Positions 38,612-47,663 of a DNA stretch of 64,000 nucleotides are shown piece after piece (position 1 is the first letter of the stretch; the number at the start of each line of letters is the position of its first letter). The notes below the pieces were generated by a model. It ran no database searches, was not told the DNA's origin, and worked only from the letters and a program-made list of their open reading frames with translations. Position numbers and translations under genes: made by a program. The stretch is from NCBI RefSeq assembly GCF_001612965.1, contig NZ_BDBL01000007.1:62001-126000 (forward strand). Direction: 5' to 3'. Source of the stretch: Nocardia kruczakiae NBRC 101016. GTDB lineage: Bacteria > Actinomycetota > Actinomycetes > Mycobacteriales > Mycobacteriaceae.

Positions 38612-40033
38612 GTGATGCGACGGACAAAGATTGTGTGCACCCTCGGACCGGCCACCGCCACCGAGGACCGGATCCGTGAACTTGTCGACAGCGGCATGGA
38701 CGTGGCCCGGTTGAATTTCAGTCACGGAGAACACGCCGATCACGCCGAGAACTATCACAAGGTGCGGCACGCCGCCGAGCAGATGGGCCGTGCGGTCGGC
38801 ATTCTCGCCGACCTGCAGGGACCGAAGATCCGCTTGGGCCGATTCATCGACGGCCGCACCGTGTGGGCGACGGGCGAGGAGGTGCGGATCACGGTAGACG
38901 ACGTGGAAGGCACCCACGATCGCGTCTCCACCACCTACAAACAACTATCCGAGGACGCCAAGGCCGGTGACCGGCTGCTCGTCGACGACGGCAAGGTCGG
39001 CCTGACCGTGATCCGCGTCGAGGGCAACGACGTGGTGTGCCGTGTGACCGAGGGCGGTCCGGTCTCCAACAACAAGGGCGTCTCGCTGCCGGGTATGGAC
39101 GTTTCCGTTCCGGCGTTGTCCGACAAGGACATCGAGGATCTGGAATTCGCCCTGCGGCTGGGCGTCGACTTCATCGCCCTGTCGTTCGTGCGGTCGCCGG
39201 CGGACGTCGAGCTGGTCCACGACATCATGGATCGCGTAGGCCGCCGGGTGCCGGTGATCGGCAAGCTCGAAAAACCCGAAGCCATCGACAATCTCGAGGC
39301 GATCGTGCTCGCGTTCGACGCGATCATGGTGGCCCGTGGCGACCTCGGCGTCGAGCTGCCGCTCGAGCAGGTGCCGCTGGTGCAGAAGCGGTCGATCCAG
39401 ATGGCAAGGGAGAACGCGAAACCCGTCATCGTCGCCACCCAGATGCTGGAGTCGATGATCGGCAACTCCCGCCCGACCCGCGCCGAGGCCTCCGATGTCG
39501 CCAACGCGGTGCTCGACGGCGCGGACGCGGTCATGCTCTCCGGTGAGACCTCGGTCGGCCAGTATCCGATCGAGACGGTGCGCACGATGGCGCGCATCGT
39601 GCACGCCGTGGAATCCGAATCCTCGACCCGGGTGCCACCGCTGACCCACGTCCCGCGCACCAAGCGCGGCGTGATCTCCTATGCGGCCCGCGACATCGGC
39701 GAGCGGCTCAACGCCAAGGCGCTGGTGGCGTTCACCCAGTCCGGTGACACGGTGCGCCGGCTGGCCCGCCTGCACACCACGCTGCCGCTGCTGGCGTTCA
39801 CCCCGCTGCCGGATGTGCGCAGTCAGCTGGCGCTGACCTGGGGTGTGGAAACCTTCATCGTCCCGCCGGTCGGTACCACCGACGAGATGATCGGCCAGGT
39901 CGACAAGGAACTGCTGTCGCTGAATCGCTACGCCAAGGGCGACCTCGTGGTGATCGTGGCCGGTTCCCCGCCGGGAACCGTCGGCTCCACGAACCTGATC
40001 CACGTGCATCGCATCGGCGAGGAGGACCACTGA
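38612..40033 (+). CDS. pyk: Pyruvate kinase
   Basis: A 473-residue enzyme that transfers phosphate from phosphoenolpyruvate to ADP at the end of glycolysis. RRTKIVCTLGPATATEDRIRELVDSGMDVARLNFSHG opens the barrel; GKLEKPEAIDNL and VARGDLGVELPLEQVP hold the Lys and Glu/Asp metal ligands; PVIVATQMLESM and EASDVANAVLDGADAVMLSGET complete the active site. The C-terminal domain has no extra sequence. The gene begins at GTG 38612 after a TAGGCT box. Confidence 0.97.
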   Translation: MMRRTKIVCTLGPATATEDRIRELVDSGMDVARLNFSHGEHADHAENYHKVRHAAEQMGRAVGILADLQGPKIRLGRFIDGRTVWATGEEVRITVDDVEGTHDRVSTTYKQLSEDAKAGDRLLVDDGKVGLTVIRVEGNDVVCRVTEGGPVSNNKGVSLPGMDVSVPALSDKDIEDLEFALRLGVDFIALSFVRSPADVELVHDIMDRVGRRVPVIGKLEKPEAIDNLEAIVLAFDAIMVARGDLGVELPLEQVPLVQKRSIQMARENAKPVIVATQMLESMIGNSRPTRAEASDVANAVLDGADAVMLSGETSVGQYPIETVRTMARIVHAVESESSTRVPPLTHVPRTKRGVISYAARDIGERLNAKALVAFTQSGDTVRRLARLHTTLPLLAFTPLPDVRSQLALTWGVETFIVPPVGTTDEMIGQVDKELLSLNRYAKGDLVVIVAGSPPGTVGSTNLIHVHRIGEEDH

Positions 40034-40034
40034 G

Positions 40035-40943
40035 GTGAGTGCATCACTGGGCGAATCGGTCGGCACCGGCCGCGAGAGCGGGGGCGATCTCGCCGTCCTG
40101 CTCGGCCTGCTCGAACTCGAGGAGATCGGCGAGGACGTTTTCCTCGGTCACCATCCGGAGAAGGTGTGGAGTCGCACCTTCGGCGGCCAGCTGGTGGCGC
40201 AGGCGATCATCGCGGCCGGTCGCACGGTCGGGCCGGGGCGCCCGGTGCATGCGGTCAACGCGCATTTCGTGCGCGGCGGGGATGTGCGCAAACCGATCGA
40301 ATACCGGGTCGAACGCCATCGTGACGGGCGTGCCTTCGCCAACCGCACGGTGACGGCGTATCAGGGCGATCAGGAACTGTTCGTGATGCTGGCGGCGTTC
40401 CAGGACTGGGCCAAGGGCCTGGAACACGCCAGCCCGCAGCCGCAGGTGCCCGATCCGGACGGGCTGCCCCGGGTGGAGGAGTCCTTCTCCGGGCTCGAGG
40501 ACAAACTGCAGATGTTCGTGCAGGCGCCGCATCCGATCGACATGCGCTACACCAACGATCCGGCGTGGATCCTCAAGGGCACCGGCGGCACCCTCAACCA
40601 CAACCGGGTGTGGATGAAGGCCGACGGCGAACTGCCCGACGATCCGCTGATCCACGTTGCGACGCTGGGCTATTCGTCCGACACCACGGTGCTGGATTCG
40701 ATCATCACCACGCATGGGTTGTCGTGGGGTCACGACCGGATCGTGGCCGCCACGGTGAACCACTCGATCTGGTTCCACCGTCCGTTCCGCTTCGACGACT
40801 GGGCCCTGTACGCGACGCAGTCACCGGTGGCCGCCGGTTCGCGCGGTCTGGCCACCGGTCACTTCTACTCCCGGGCCGGTGAGCTGCTGGCCACCGTCGT
40901 GCAGGAAGGCGTGATCAGGCACTTCCCGGCGCGCGGCAAGTAG
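40035..40943 (+). CDS. tesB: Acyl-CoA thioesterase II (TesB type)
   Basis: A 302-residue double-hotdog enzyme that hydrolyses medium- and long-chain acyl-CoA. ERTFGGQLVAQAI-type sequence (WSRTFGGQLVAQAIIAAGRTV), VHAVNAHFVRGGD, and the second hotdog LGYSSDTTVLDSIITTHG with HSIWFHRPFRFDDWALY are diagnostic. It starts one base after the pyk stop codon, so it is in the pyk operon, as in M. tuberculosis. Confidence 0.93.
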   Translation: MSASLGESVGTGRESGGDLAVLLGLLELEEIGEDVFLGHHPEKVWSRTFGGQLVAQAIIAAGRTVGPGRPVHAVNAHFVRGGDVRKPIEYRVERHRDGRAFANRTVTAYQGDQELFVMLAAFQDWAKGLEHASPQPQVPDPDGLPRVEESFSGLEDKLQMFVQAPHPIDMRYTNDPAWILKGTGGTLNHNRVWMKADGELPDDPLIHVATLGYSSDTTVLDSIITTHGLSWGHDRIVAATVNHSIWFHRPFRFDDWALYATQSPVAAGSRGLATGHFYSRAGELLATVVQEGVIRHFPARGK

Positions 40944-40954
40944 CGCGGCGCCGG

Positions 40955-41359
40955 TCAGAGCCGTTCGCGGTTCTCGTCGAAGTCGTAGCTGTCGCGATGG
41001 AGCGCGGAAATCGTGTAGGGGATGGCGTCGGCGGTGGTGGCGATCCCGAGGACCAGTCGATGCTCGAGTGCGGCCAGGCCGGATTCGGTCAGCTGATCGG
41101 GATCGCCCACCAGGCTGAGCGCAATCTCGTAGGTGCGCCGCGAGCCGGGGTCGCGGTGGGGGTGTTCCAGGCGCCACTGGGTCTCCAGCACCGTGTGACC
41201 GGGCTGATCGGCGTCGACGGGCAGGGTGAAGCGCCAGGCGAAAACATCGTGCTCGGCGAGGTGGTCGTCGACCAGGCAGCGCACGGTGTGCACGACGCGG
41301 TCGAGCGTTTCCGGTGTGACGTAAACATGGAGTGAAACATCCGAAATTCGTTTCGGCAT
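40955..41359 (-). CDS. Hypothetical protein
   Basis: A 134-residue protein of mixed alpha/beta composition, for example DVSLHVYVTPETLDRVVHTVRCLVDDHLAEHD and HTVLETQWRLEHPHRDPGSRRTYEIALSLVGDPDQL. I do not recognise the family. No signal or membrane segment is seen. The start ATG 41359 is chosen as the first in a good composition; the ORF reaches 41506 upstream. It converges on tesB with a 12-nt gap. Confidence 0.6.
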   Translation of the reverse strand: MPKRISDVSLHVYVTPETLDRVVHTVRCLVDDHLAEHDVFAWRFTLPVDADQPGHTVLETQWRLEHPHRDPGSRRTYEIALSLVGDPDQLTESGLAALEHRLVLGIATTADAIPYTISALHRDSYDFDENRERL

Positions 41360-41466
41360 GCCTGTGTCCTGTTCCGGTGTCGAACCATCGGCGTCGGCAG
41401 TTTCCGCGGGGAGTCTAACCCCGGATCCCGATCTGCGGGAGAGCGGCATGCCCGGCGCCGGATTGT

Positions 41467-42096
41467 TCAGGCGTGACGGCCGATTCGCACGGGCTCGATA
41501 CCCCACGGCGGGGTCTCGATGCGCCCGCCGGGCAGCAGGACCAGCCGGGGCCGGCCGGACTCCGTGCGACCTGGGTCACGATGAGCGTGCAGCGCGAGCA
41601 GCAGCGGGACCAGCGTCTCGGCGATCCGATCGCCGACGGCACAGTACTTTTCGCTCGACAGCCCGACCGGGTCGGCGATGTTCTCCCGCCCGACCAGTGC
41701 GAGATCGTTTCGGGCACTGTCGATGTGGGCGATCGTGCGAGCGCCGGAGACCTTCGCCACCCGGTAGGCCTCGAGCAGCGTGAAGGTCCGGGACCGGGCA
41801 TTCGGCACCAGGTCGATGATGTGGTCGCGGATCTGCTCGGTCATCGCGAGCACGAGATCCGCACGCGCGACCATCTCCGGCTTCACCTTGCGTGCTGAAA
41901 AGTTGCCAGGATCGCCGCCGAGGCCCGTGATGATCTGTGCCGCAAGGGGATCGACGCCGAAGCCGACGAGTGCGCGGGTGCCGGCGCTCTCGGCGGTGAG
42001 GTCGTCGAGACCGTGTTCGGCGGCGACGGCGCGGGTCAGACGTTCGGCGATCACCGAGCGGCAGACGTTGCCGGAGCAGACGAACAGGACGTGCAT
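41467..42096 (-). CDS. Low-molecular-weight protein tyrosine phosphatase / arsenate reductase family
   Basis: A 209-residue protein beginning MHVLFVCSGNVCRS: the P-loop C7-x5-R13 plus Ser14 of the LMW phosphatase fold. ENIADPVG near residue 140 supplies the conserved Asp-Pro general acid. It is longer than the 150-residue norm, with about 50 extra C-terminal residues (HRDPGRTESGRPRLVLLPGG). It could dephosphorylate protein tyrosines or reduce arsenate; the single Cys12 after Cys7 does not separate these. A TACCGT box lies 7 nt before the ATG. Confidence 0.85.
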   Translation of the reverse strand: MHVLFVCSGNVCRSVIAERLTRAVAAEHGLDDLTAESAGTRALVGFGVDPLAAQIITGLGGDPGNFSARKVKPEMVARADLVLAMTEQIRDHIIDLVPNARSRTFTLLEAYRVAKVSGARTIAHIDSARNDLALVGRENIADPVGLSSEKYCAVGDRIAETLVPLLLALHAHRDPGRTESGRPRLVLLPGGRIETPPWGIEPVRIGRHA

Positions 42097-42103
42097 GACT
42101 GTT

Positions 42104-42109
42104 ACGGTA
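42104..42109 (-). promoter_or_regulatory. -10 box of the LMW phosphatase gene (leaderless)
   Basis: TACCGT on the minus strand, 7 nt before ATG 42096. Confidence 0.5.
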
Positions 42110-42243
42110 TGTGGCCGCGCCGCGCGGCAGAAGCCGGGAACGGCCGAAAACCGCTTATTTTACGTGATGTTCAACTGCCGGTAGCGGGTCGCGTTCGACC
42201 GTTTGCCGAACTTTCGCTGACCGGGTGTGCGACGGGTGTGGCG

Positions 42244-42825
42244 CTACGCCGGCCGGTCCGTATCGGAACCGTCGGCGCCGGAGGCGTTTCCGTAGTAGGA
42301 GGCTTCCTCGACGACGGGCGCGACCGTCGGCTCCGCACCGAGGTGCGCGCTGTCCGCGCCGGCGCGGGCGGCGTTGTCGTGGGCCCGGCCGCGCGCACTG
42401 AACAGCGGTCCGCGCATCGCCCGGGTCGGGGCGAACGCGCCCAAGCCGGTGGGTGTGGTCATATCGTCGTACATGGTGTCGATGCCGCCGCGCAGGAAGT
42501 AGGCCTCGTGCCAGAATCCGGTGCCGCCGGAGTCGCGCAGGAACCGCTGCCACCAGTCGCGGTGCGGCTGAGAGCGGGTCCAGCGCTCCAGGCTGTCCAG
42601 ATCACGCCAGTATTGGCGGGCGCCCCAGTGTGGTGGGAACAGCGACCAGATGATGTCCTCGTGCCGCAGCAGCCCGTCGGGCCGATCATGATGGGAGCGA
42701 TACAGTTTCGGTCCGAGGCCGAGCAGACGCAGCATCCCGCGCGGGGTCCGCACCCGCATTCCCAGATAGATCACCACCAGATCGGGATATCCCGAAAGAT
42801 CCGCGGTGAGCCGGTTCACCCGCAT
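42244..42825 (-). CDS. DUF4188 family protein
   Basis: A 193-residue protein with LSGYPDLVVIYLGMRV and the core HEDIIWSLFPPHWGARQYWRDLDSLERWTRSQPHRDWW, then GGTGFWHEAYFLRGGIDTMYDDM, which match the DUF4188 pattern (a ferredoxin-like fold sometimes called a monooxygenase-like protein). The last 60 residues are low-complexity. ATG 42825 has AGGAGGAGG about 6 nt upstream. The ORF opens further upstream through the tRNA-Leu gene, which is spurious. Confidence 0.8.
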   Translation of the reverse strand: MRVNRLTADLSGYPDLVVIYLGMRVRTPRGMLRLLGLGPKLYRSHHDRPDGLLRHEDIIWSLFPPHWGARQYWRDLDSLERWTRSQPHRDWWQRFLRDSGGTGFWHEAYFLRGGIDTMYDDMTTPTGLGAFAPTRAMRGPLFSARGRAHDNAARAGADSAHLGAEPTVAPVVEEASYYGNASGADGSDTDRPA

Positions 42826-42911
42826 ACGCGACCTCCTCCTGCCCGGGGTCGTGTGCCCCACCCTACGCGTATTCACGGGGCAACCTGCCGATTCGGTTCG
42901 AATACGACAAA

Positions 42912-42931
42912 GGCGGCCCGAATGGACCGCC
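42912..42931 (-). terminator. Terminator-like hairpin after tRNA-Leu
   Basis: An 8-bp stem with one mismatch and a 4-nt loop (GGCGGTCC-ATTC-GGGCCGCC on the minus strand), followed by TTTG. It lies 5 nt after the tRNA CCA end. Confidence 0.6.
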
Positions 42932-42936
42932 GAAGA

Positions 42937-43023
42937 TGGTGCCGAGTGTGGGACTCGAACCCACACGTCCGTGAGGACAACGGTTTTTGAGACCGTCGCG
43001 TCTGCCAGTTCCGCCAACTCGGC
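42937..43023 (-). tRNA. tRNA-Leu(CAA), CCA encoded
   Basis: Reading the minus strand from 43023: acceptor GCCGAGT pairs with ACTCGGC; the D arm is GGCGGAACTGGCAGACGC; the anticodon stem ACGGT/ACCGT holds the loop CTCAAAA, so the anticodon is CAA (reads UUG). A long variable arm (TGTCCTCACGGACGT) and the T arm GTGGG-TTCGAGT-CCCAC complete a class II tRNA-Leu. The discriminator A is at 42940 and CCA is genomic at 42937-42939. A TATCAT -10 lies at 43037-43042 on the same strand. Confidence 0.97.
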
Positions 43024-43220
43024 GCACCGGGAGGAAATGATAGCCGGTGGGTGCCCAGGTTACCGAATCGGTCCCGCGAGGGCGGGTTCCCGCTGGGTAG
43101 ATGGGTTGTGAGCGAAGTTGAACGGTACGCTTTAGGACACTCGGCTGTGCGTGGCCGGTGACAGGGTGGCACCGGAGGCGCACATCGGGTATCGGCATCG
43201 GAATATCGAGGGGTCTGTCT

Positions 43221-43847
43221 ATGGGAACGAATGCAGGGGGCGCGGGCGCGAAGCAGGACGCGCCGGCTGCCGCGAAGCGTGTCGTGGTGGCCGAGGACGA
43301 GGCGCTCATCCGGATGGACCTTGTGGAGATGCTCTCCGAGGAGGGCTACCAGGTGGTGGGCGAGGCCGGTGACGGCCAGCAGGCGGTCGATCTGGCTGTG
43401 GAACTGCGCCCCGATCTGGTCATCATGGACGTGAAGATGCCGCGGCGCGACGGTATCGATGCCGCCGGTGAAATCGCCTCCAAACGTGTTGCGCCCGTGG
43501 TGATTCTGACCGCGTTCAGCCAGCGTGACCTCGTGGAGCGGGCGCGTGACGCCGGTGCGATGGCCTATCTGGTGAAGCCGTTCACCAAATCGGATCTGGT
43601 GCCCGCGATCGAGTTGGCGGCCAGCCGTTTTCACGAGATCTCGGCGCTGGAACAGGAGGTCGCGAACCTCTCCGACCGCCTGGAGACCCGCAAACTGGTC
43701 GAGCGCGCGAAGGGCGTGCTGATGCAGACGCAGGGGCTGTCGGAACCGCAGGCGTTCAAGTGGATCCAGCGCACCGCGATGGATCGGCGCACCACCATGA
43801 AGGCGGTCGCGGAGGTCGTCCTGGACAATCTCGCGCCGAAGTCCTGA
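43221..43847 (+). CDS. pdtaR: ANTAR-domain response regulator PdtaR
   Basis: A 208-residue regulator. The receiver domain has the acidic pocket VVVAEDEALIRMDL, the phospho-acceptor Asp70 in PDLVIMDVKMPRRDG, and Lys119 in YLVKPF. The C-terminal ANTAR domain, ALEQEVANLSDRLETRKLVERAKGVL through GLSEPQAFKWIQRTAMDRRTTMKAVAEVVL, binds paired RNA hairpins to stop premature termination. In mycobacteria the partner kinase PdtaS is encoded elsewhere. ATG 43221 has AGGGG upstream; earlier in-frame starts give a poor N-terminus. Confidence 0.95.
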   Translation: MGTNAGGAGAKQDAPAAAKRVVVAEDEALIRMDLVEMLSEEGYQVVGEAGDGQQAVDLAVELRPDLVIMDVKMPRRDGIDAAGEIASKRVAPVVILTAFSQRDLVERARDAGAMAYLVKPFTKSDLVPAIELAASRFHEISALEQEVANLSDRLETRKLVERAKGVLMQTQGLSEPQAFKWIQRTAMDRRTTMKAVAEVVLDNLAPKS

Positions 43848-44034
43848 TCGCCGCTCGTGGCCGGCCGCGCATCGTGTGCCGGCCGCGACGGCCGTGCGTG
43901 GGCACGACATAGCTGCCGGTCCGGTGGGGCGGGTGTGGCCCGCGTGACAGCGGGCGGCCGGATGCGCGCCGGCCGATTCGAACGCGACACAGGCCGGTCC
44001 GTGCCCGGTGGCCGGGGATGTCGGTGCTTGTCCC

Positions 44035-44040
44035 TAGACT
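44035..44040 (+). promoter_or_regulatory. -10 box of polA (leaderless)
   Basis: TAGACT, 7 nt before GTG 44048. It supports GTG 44048 over the ATG at 44018. Confidence 0.55.
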
Positions 44041-44047
44041 CTGTGCC

Positions 44048-46828
44048 GTGACTCCAGCCTCCACCGATCAGCGTCCGGGCAGTGTGTCGTCCACCACCGC
44101 CGCAGCGGCAGCGCCGAAAGCCGGCAGTACGGCGGCGGGTGCCCCCGGCGAACGTCCCACGCTGTTGTTGCTGGACGGCCACTCACTGGCCTACCGCGCC
44201 TTCTACGCGCTACCGGCGGAGAACTTCAAGACCGTCACCGGGCAGACCACCAACGCCGTCTACGGCTTCACCGCCATGCTGATCAACCTGCTGCGCGACG
44301 AGCGGCCGACCCATGTGGCGGCCGCGTTCGACGTCAGCCGGAAGACCTTCCGGGTGGAGGCCTATCCGGAATACAAGGCCAACCGCATCACCACTCCGGA
44401 CGAATTCCGCGGGCAGGTGGAGATTACTCAGGAGGTGCTGGGCGCGCTCGGCATCCCGACCATGGCCATCGAAGGCTACGAGGCCGACGACATCATCGCC
44501 ACGCTCGCGACTCAGGCTGTGCCGCAAGGTTTCCGGGTGCTCATCGTCACCGGGGACCGGGATTCGCTGCAACTGGTCAATCCCGATGTCACCGTGCTGT
44601 ACCCGAAGAAGGGCGTCTCCGAGCTCACCCGGTTCACGCCGGAGGCGGTCGAGGAGAAGTACGGCCTGACCCCGGCTCAGTACCCGGATTTCGCGGCCCT
44701 GCGTGGCGACCCGAGTGACAACCTGCCCGGCATTCCGGGCGTGGGGGAGAAGACGGCGACCAAGTGGATTCGCGAGTTCGGCGATCTGCCGTCCCTGGTC
44801 GAGCGGGTCGACGAGGTGCGCGGCAAGGTCGGCGACGCGCTGCGCGCGAACCTGTCCAGCGTGGTGCTCAACCGGCAGCTCACCGAGATGGTCAAGGATG
44901 TTCCGCTGCCGTACACCCCGGAGCAACTGGCCCAGCAGCCGTGGGATCGCGACAAGATCCACCGCCTGTTCGACGATCTCGAGTTCCGGGTGCTGCGGGA
45001 CCGGCTGTTCGAGACGCTGGCGCCGCCGGAGCCGGAGGCCGAGAGCGGTTTCGAGATCAGCGGCGGCCCGGTCGCGCCCGGCGCCGCCGCGGACTGGCTG
45101 GCCGAACACGCGAAAGCCGGTGCACGCCACGGCGTTTCGATCGTGGGGACGACCACGCCCGTGCAGGGTGATGTGAAGGCGATCGCGATCGCCGCCGCCG
45201 ACGGGGAGGGCGGCTACTTCGACGTGGTCGCGCTGACCCCCGAGGACGAACTCGCCCTCGGTCGCTGGCTCGCCGACGCCGAGACCCCGAAGGCCGTGCA
45301 CGAGGCCAAGGCGGCCATTCACGCCCTGCGCGGGCGCAACTGGCGGCTGGCCGGGCTCACCAGCGACACCGCGCTCGCGGCCTATCTGGTCCGCCCCGGA
45401 CAGCGCACCTTCAACCTCGACGATCTGTCGTTGCGGTACCTGTCGCGGGAGTTGCGGGTCGAGGCCGCCGAGGACGCCCAGCTGTCGCTGCTCGACGATG
45501 AGGACCAGGTCGACACCGAACTGGCTCAGGCCGAGATCCTGCGCGCCCGCGCGGTGGTGGATCTGGCCGAGGCGTTCGACACCGAACTCGACCGCATCGA
45601 ATCCGTCCCGCTGCTCACCGAGATGGAACTGCCGCTGCTGGGTGTGCTGGCCGAACTCGAGCACGCCGGCATCGCCGTCGACTGCGACAAACTGGACGAG
45701 TTGCAGCGCGAATTCGCCGACCGGGTGGCCTCGGCCGCGGAAGCGGCCTACGAGGTGATCGGTAAGCAGATCAACCTGGGTTCGCCGAAACAGTTGCAGG
45801 TGGTGCTGTTCGACGAGCTGGACATGCCCAAGACGAAGCGGACCAAGACCGGTTACACCACCGACGCCGACGCACTCGAGTCGCTGTTCGAGAAGACCCA
45901 GCATCCCTTCCTCGAACATCTGCTGGCACACCGCGACGCCACCCGCCTCAAGGTCACCGTGGACGGGCTGCTGAAGTCGGTCGCCGACGACGGCCGCATC
46001 CACACCACGTTCAACCAGACCATCGCCGCCACCGGCCGGCTGTCCTCGACCGAGCCGAATCTGCAGAACATCCCGATCCGCACCGACACGGGCCGGCGCA
46101 TTCGCGACACCTTCGTCGTCGGCCCCGGCTACGAATCGCTGATGACGGCGGACTACAGCCAGATCGAGATGCGGATCATGGCGCACCTGTCCAAGGACGC
46201 CGGGCTGATCGAGGCGTTCAACTCCGGCGAGGACCTGCACAGCTTCGTCGCGTCCAAGGCCTTCGACATCCCGATCGCCGATGTGCACCCGGAGATGCGC
46301 CGCCGGATCAAGGCGATGTCCTACGGCCTGGCCTACGGCTTGTCCGCCTACGGGCTCTCGCAGCAACTGCGGATCAGCGCCGAGGAGGCGAAGGCGCAGA
46401 TGGAGGTCTATTTCTCCCGGTTCGGCGCGATTCGTGACTATCTGCGCGACGCGGTGGACCAGGCGCGCAAGGTCGGCTACACCGAGACGCTGTTCGGCCG
46501 TCGCCGCTATCTGCCGGACCTGGACTCCAGCAACCGCCAGCGTCGCGAGGCCGCCGAGCGGATGGCACTCAACGCGCCCATTCAGGGCACCGCCGCCGAC
46601 ATCATCAAGGTCGCGATGATCAACACCCAGGCCGCCATCGCGGAGGCGGGCCTGCGTTCGCGCATGCTGCTGCAGATCCACGACGAACTCGTCTTCGAGG
46701 TCGCCGCGGGTGAGCGGGAGGCACTGGAATCGCTTGCCCGCGAACAGATGTCGAGTGCCATCGACCTGTCGGTGCCGCTCGAGGTCTCCGTCGGCGTCGG
46801 CCGCAGCTGGGACTCGGCCGCGCACTGA
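44048..46828 (+). CDS. polA: DNA polymerase I
   Basis: A 926-residue repair and Okazaki-fragment polymerase. Residues about 35-330 are the 5'-3' exonuclease (LLLLDGHSLAYRAFYAL, DRDSLQLV, PGVGEKTATKWI). The middle 3'-5' exonuclease-like domain lacks the DxE metal site, so proofreading is probably absent. The polymerase domain has motif A DYSQIEMRIMAHL, motif B RRRIKAMSYGLAYG and motif C QIHDELVFEV. Motif B carries Tyr where E. coli has Phe762, as in mycobacterial Pol I, a change linked to ready use of dideoxynucleotides. The start GTG 44048 sits 7 nt after TAGACT. Confidence 0.96.
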   Translation: MTPASTDQRPGSVSSTTAAAAAPKAGSTAAGAPGERPTLLLLDGHSLAYRAFYALPAENFKTVTGQTTNAVYGFTAMLINLLRDERPTHVAAAFDVSRKTFRVEAYPEYKANRITTPDEFRGQVEITQEVLGALGIPTMAIEGYEADDIIATLATQAVPQGFRVLIVTGDRDSLQLVNPDVTVLYPKKGVSELTRFTPEAVEEKYGLTPAQYPDFAALRGDPSDNLPGIPGVGEKTATKWIREFGDLPSLVERVDEVRGKVGDALRANLSSVVLNRQLTEMVKDVPLPYTPEQLAQQPWDRDKIHRLFDDLEFRVLRDRLFETLAPPEPEAESGFEISGGPVAPGAAADWLAEHAKAGARHGVSIVGTTTPVQGDVKAIAIAAADGEGGYFDVVALTPEDELALGRWLADAETPKAVHEAKAAIHALRGRNWRLAGLTSDTALAAYLVRPGQRTFNLDDLSLRYLSRELRVEAAEDAQLSLLDDEDQVDTELAQAEILRARAVVDLAEAFDTELDRIESVPLLTEMELPLLGVLAELEHAGIAVDCDKLDELQREFADRVASAAEAAYEVIGKQINLGSPKQLQVVLFDELDMPKTKRTKTGYTTDADALESLFEKTQHPFLEHLLAHRDATRLKVTVDGLLKSVADDGRIHTTFNQTIAATGRLSSTEPNLQNIPIRTDTGRRIRDTFVVGPGYESLMTADYSQIEMRIMAHLSKDAGLIEAFNSGEDLHSFVASKAFDIPIADVHPEMRRRIKAMSYGLAYGLSAYGLSQQLRISAEEAKAQMEVYFSRFGAIRDYLRDAVDQARKVGYTETLFGRRRYLPDLDSSNRQRREAAERMALNAPIQGTAADIIKVAMINTQAAIAEAGLRSRMLLQIHDELVFEVAAGEREALESLAREQMSSAIDLSVPLEVSVGVGRSWDSAAH

Positions 46829-46863
46829 CGGGACCGCTGAAGGCGCCGATCGAGTCGGTCCCG
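46829..46863 (+). terminator. Candidate terminator after polA
   Basis: CGGGACCG immediately after the polA stop pairs with CGGTCCCG at 46856-46863 (8-bp stem, 19-nt loop). The loop is long and there is no T-run. Confidence 0.45.
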
Positions 46864-47006
46864 CGATACGGACGAATTCTCCGGGCCGCTCCGCGGGGGC
46901 GGCATAGGAGTGTGCCGGCCGTTGCGCCCTCGTGCCAGTGATCGGATGAGCACCGCGGATCGCCCGGGGTCCGCAGCGGTCGGTGGGCGGTCGAGCGGCT
47001 GCATCG

Positions 47007-47012
47007 TAGGGT
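47007..47012 (+). promoter_or_regulatory. -10 box of the 47019 methyltransferase (leaderless)
   Basis: TAGGGT, 6 nt before ATG 47019. Confidence 0.5.
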
Positions 47013-47018
47013 GGCGCG

Positions 47019-47663
47019 ATGGGTGCATGGGACTGGGATCACAACGCCTTCTATCACCGGACGCTGCTGCGACAGCTGCCGCAGCACTGTGATCGGATCC
47101 TCGAAGTCGGTTGCGGGGCGGGCACTTTGGCGGCCGAGCTGGGGCGCCGTGCCGAGCGGGTGGACGCGCTGGACCGGTCGCCGGAGATGATCGAGGCCGC
47201 CCGTCGCGTCGTTCCGGACAACGTCGAATGTCTGCGGGCCGACATACTCGAGCACCCGCTGCCGGAGGCCGCCTACGACGCCGTCGTCTCGCTCACCACC
47301 CTCCATCACATGCGTCTCGACCAGGTGCTGCCGCGGCTCGCGCACACGCTGCGGCCGGGCGGGGTACTCGCGGTGATCGCGCTGCCGCGGGCCGATCCAC
47401 TACGCGAACTGCCCGCCGAAGTCACGGCGGCACTCGCGCAACGCGTCTTCGGCCTGGCCTTCGCGACGCTGCGCGCGACGGGCCGCGGCACCTGGTACGC
47501 ACACGAACCCACGCATGCGGCGATGCCGGTGGTGCTCGATCCGCCACTCACCACGCGCGAGGTCGCCCGCCGGTCGCGCCACATCCTGCCGGGCGCGCGA
47601 GTGCGCCGACTGGTGTTCTGGCGCTATCTGTTGCGGTGGGACAAACCCCCGCAACCCCGGTGA
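47019..47663 (+). CDS. Class I SAM-dependent methyltransferase
   Basis: A 214-residue protein with the SAM site ILEVGCGAGTLAAELG (motif I), the acidic residue in DALDRSPEMIEAARRV, LRADILE, and the catalytic-side VVSLTTLHHM with LRPGGVLAVIALPR. It resembles UbiE/COQ5-like enzymes, but the substrate cannot be told. It starts after a TAGGGT box and stands alone between polA and the unlinked genes downstream. Confidence 0.88.
   Translation: MGAWDWDHNAFYHRTLLRQLPQHCDRILEVGCGAGTLAAELGRRAERVDALDRSPEMIEAARRVVPDNVECLRADILEHPLPEAAYDAVVSLTTLHHMRLDQVLPRLAHTLRPGGVLAVIALPRADPLRELPAEVTAALAQRVFGLAFATLRATGRGTWYAHEPTHAAMPVVLDPPLTTREVARRSRHILPGARVRRLVFWRYLLRWDKPPQPR

Noticed and set aside
42244..43017. Longer minus-strand ORF for the DUF4188 gene starting at 43017
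   Set aside because: The N-terminal part is translated tRNA-Leu sequence; the real start at 42825 has a strong AGGAGG.
44210..46825. 871-codon ORF antisense to polA
   Set aside because: High-GC coding strands give long stop-free mirrors. The sense strand has all Pol I motifs and this one has none.
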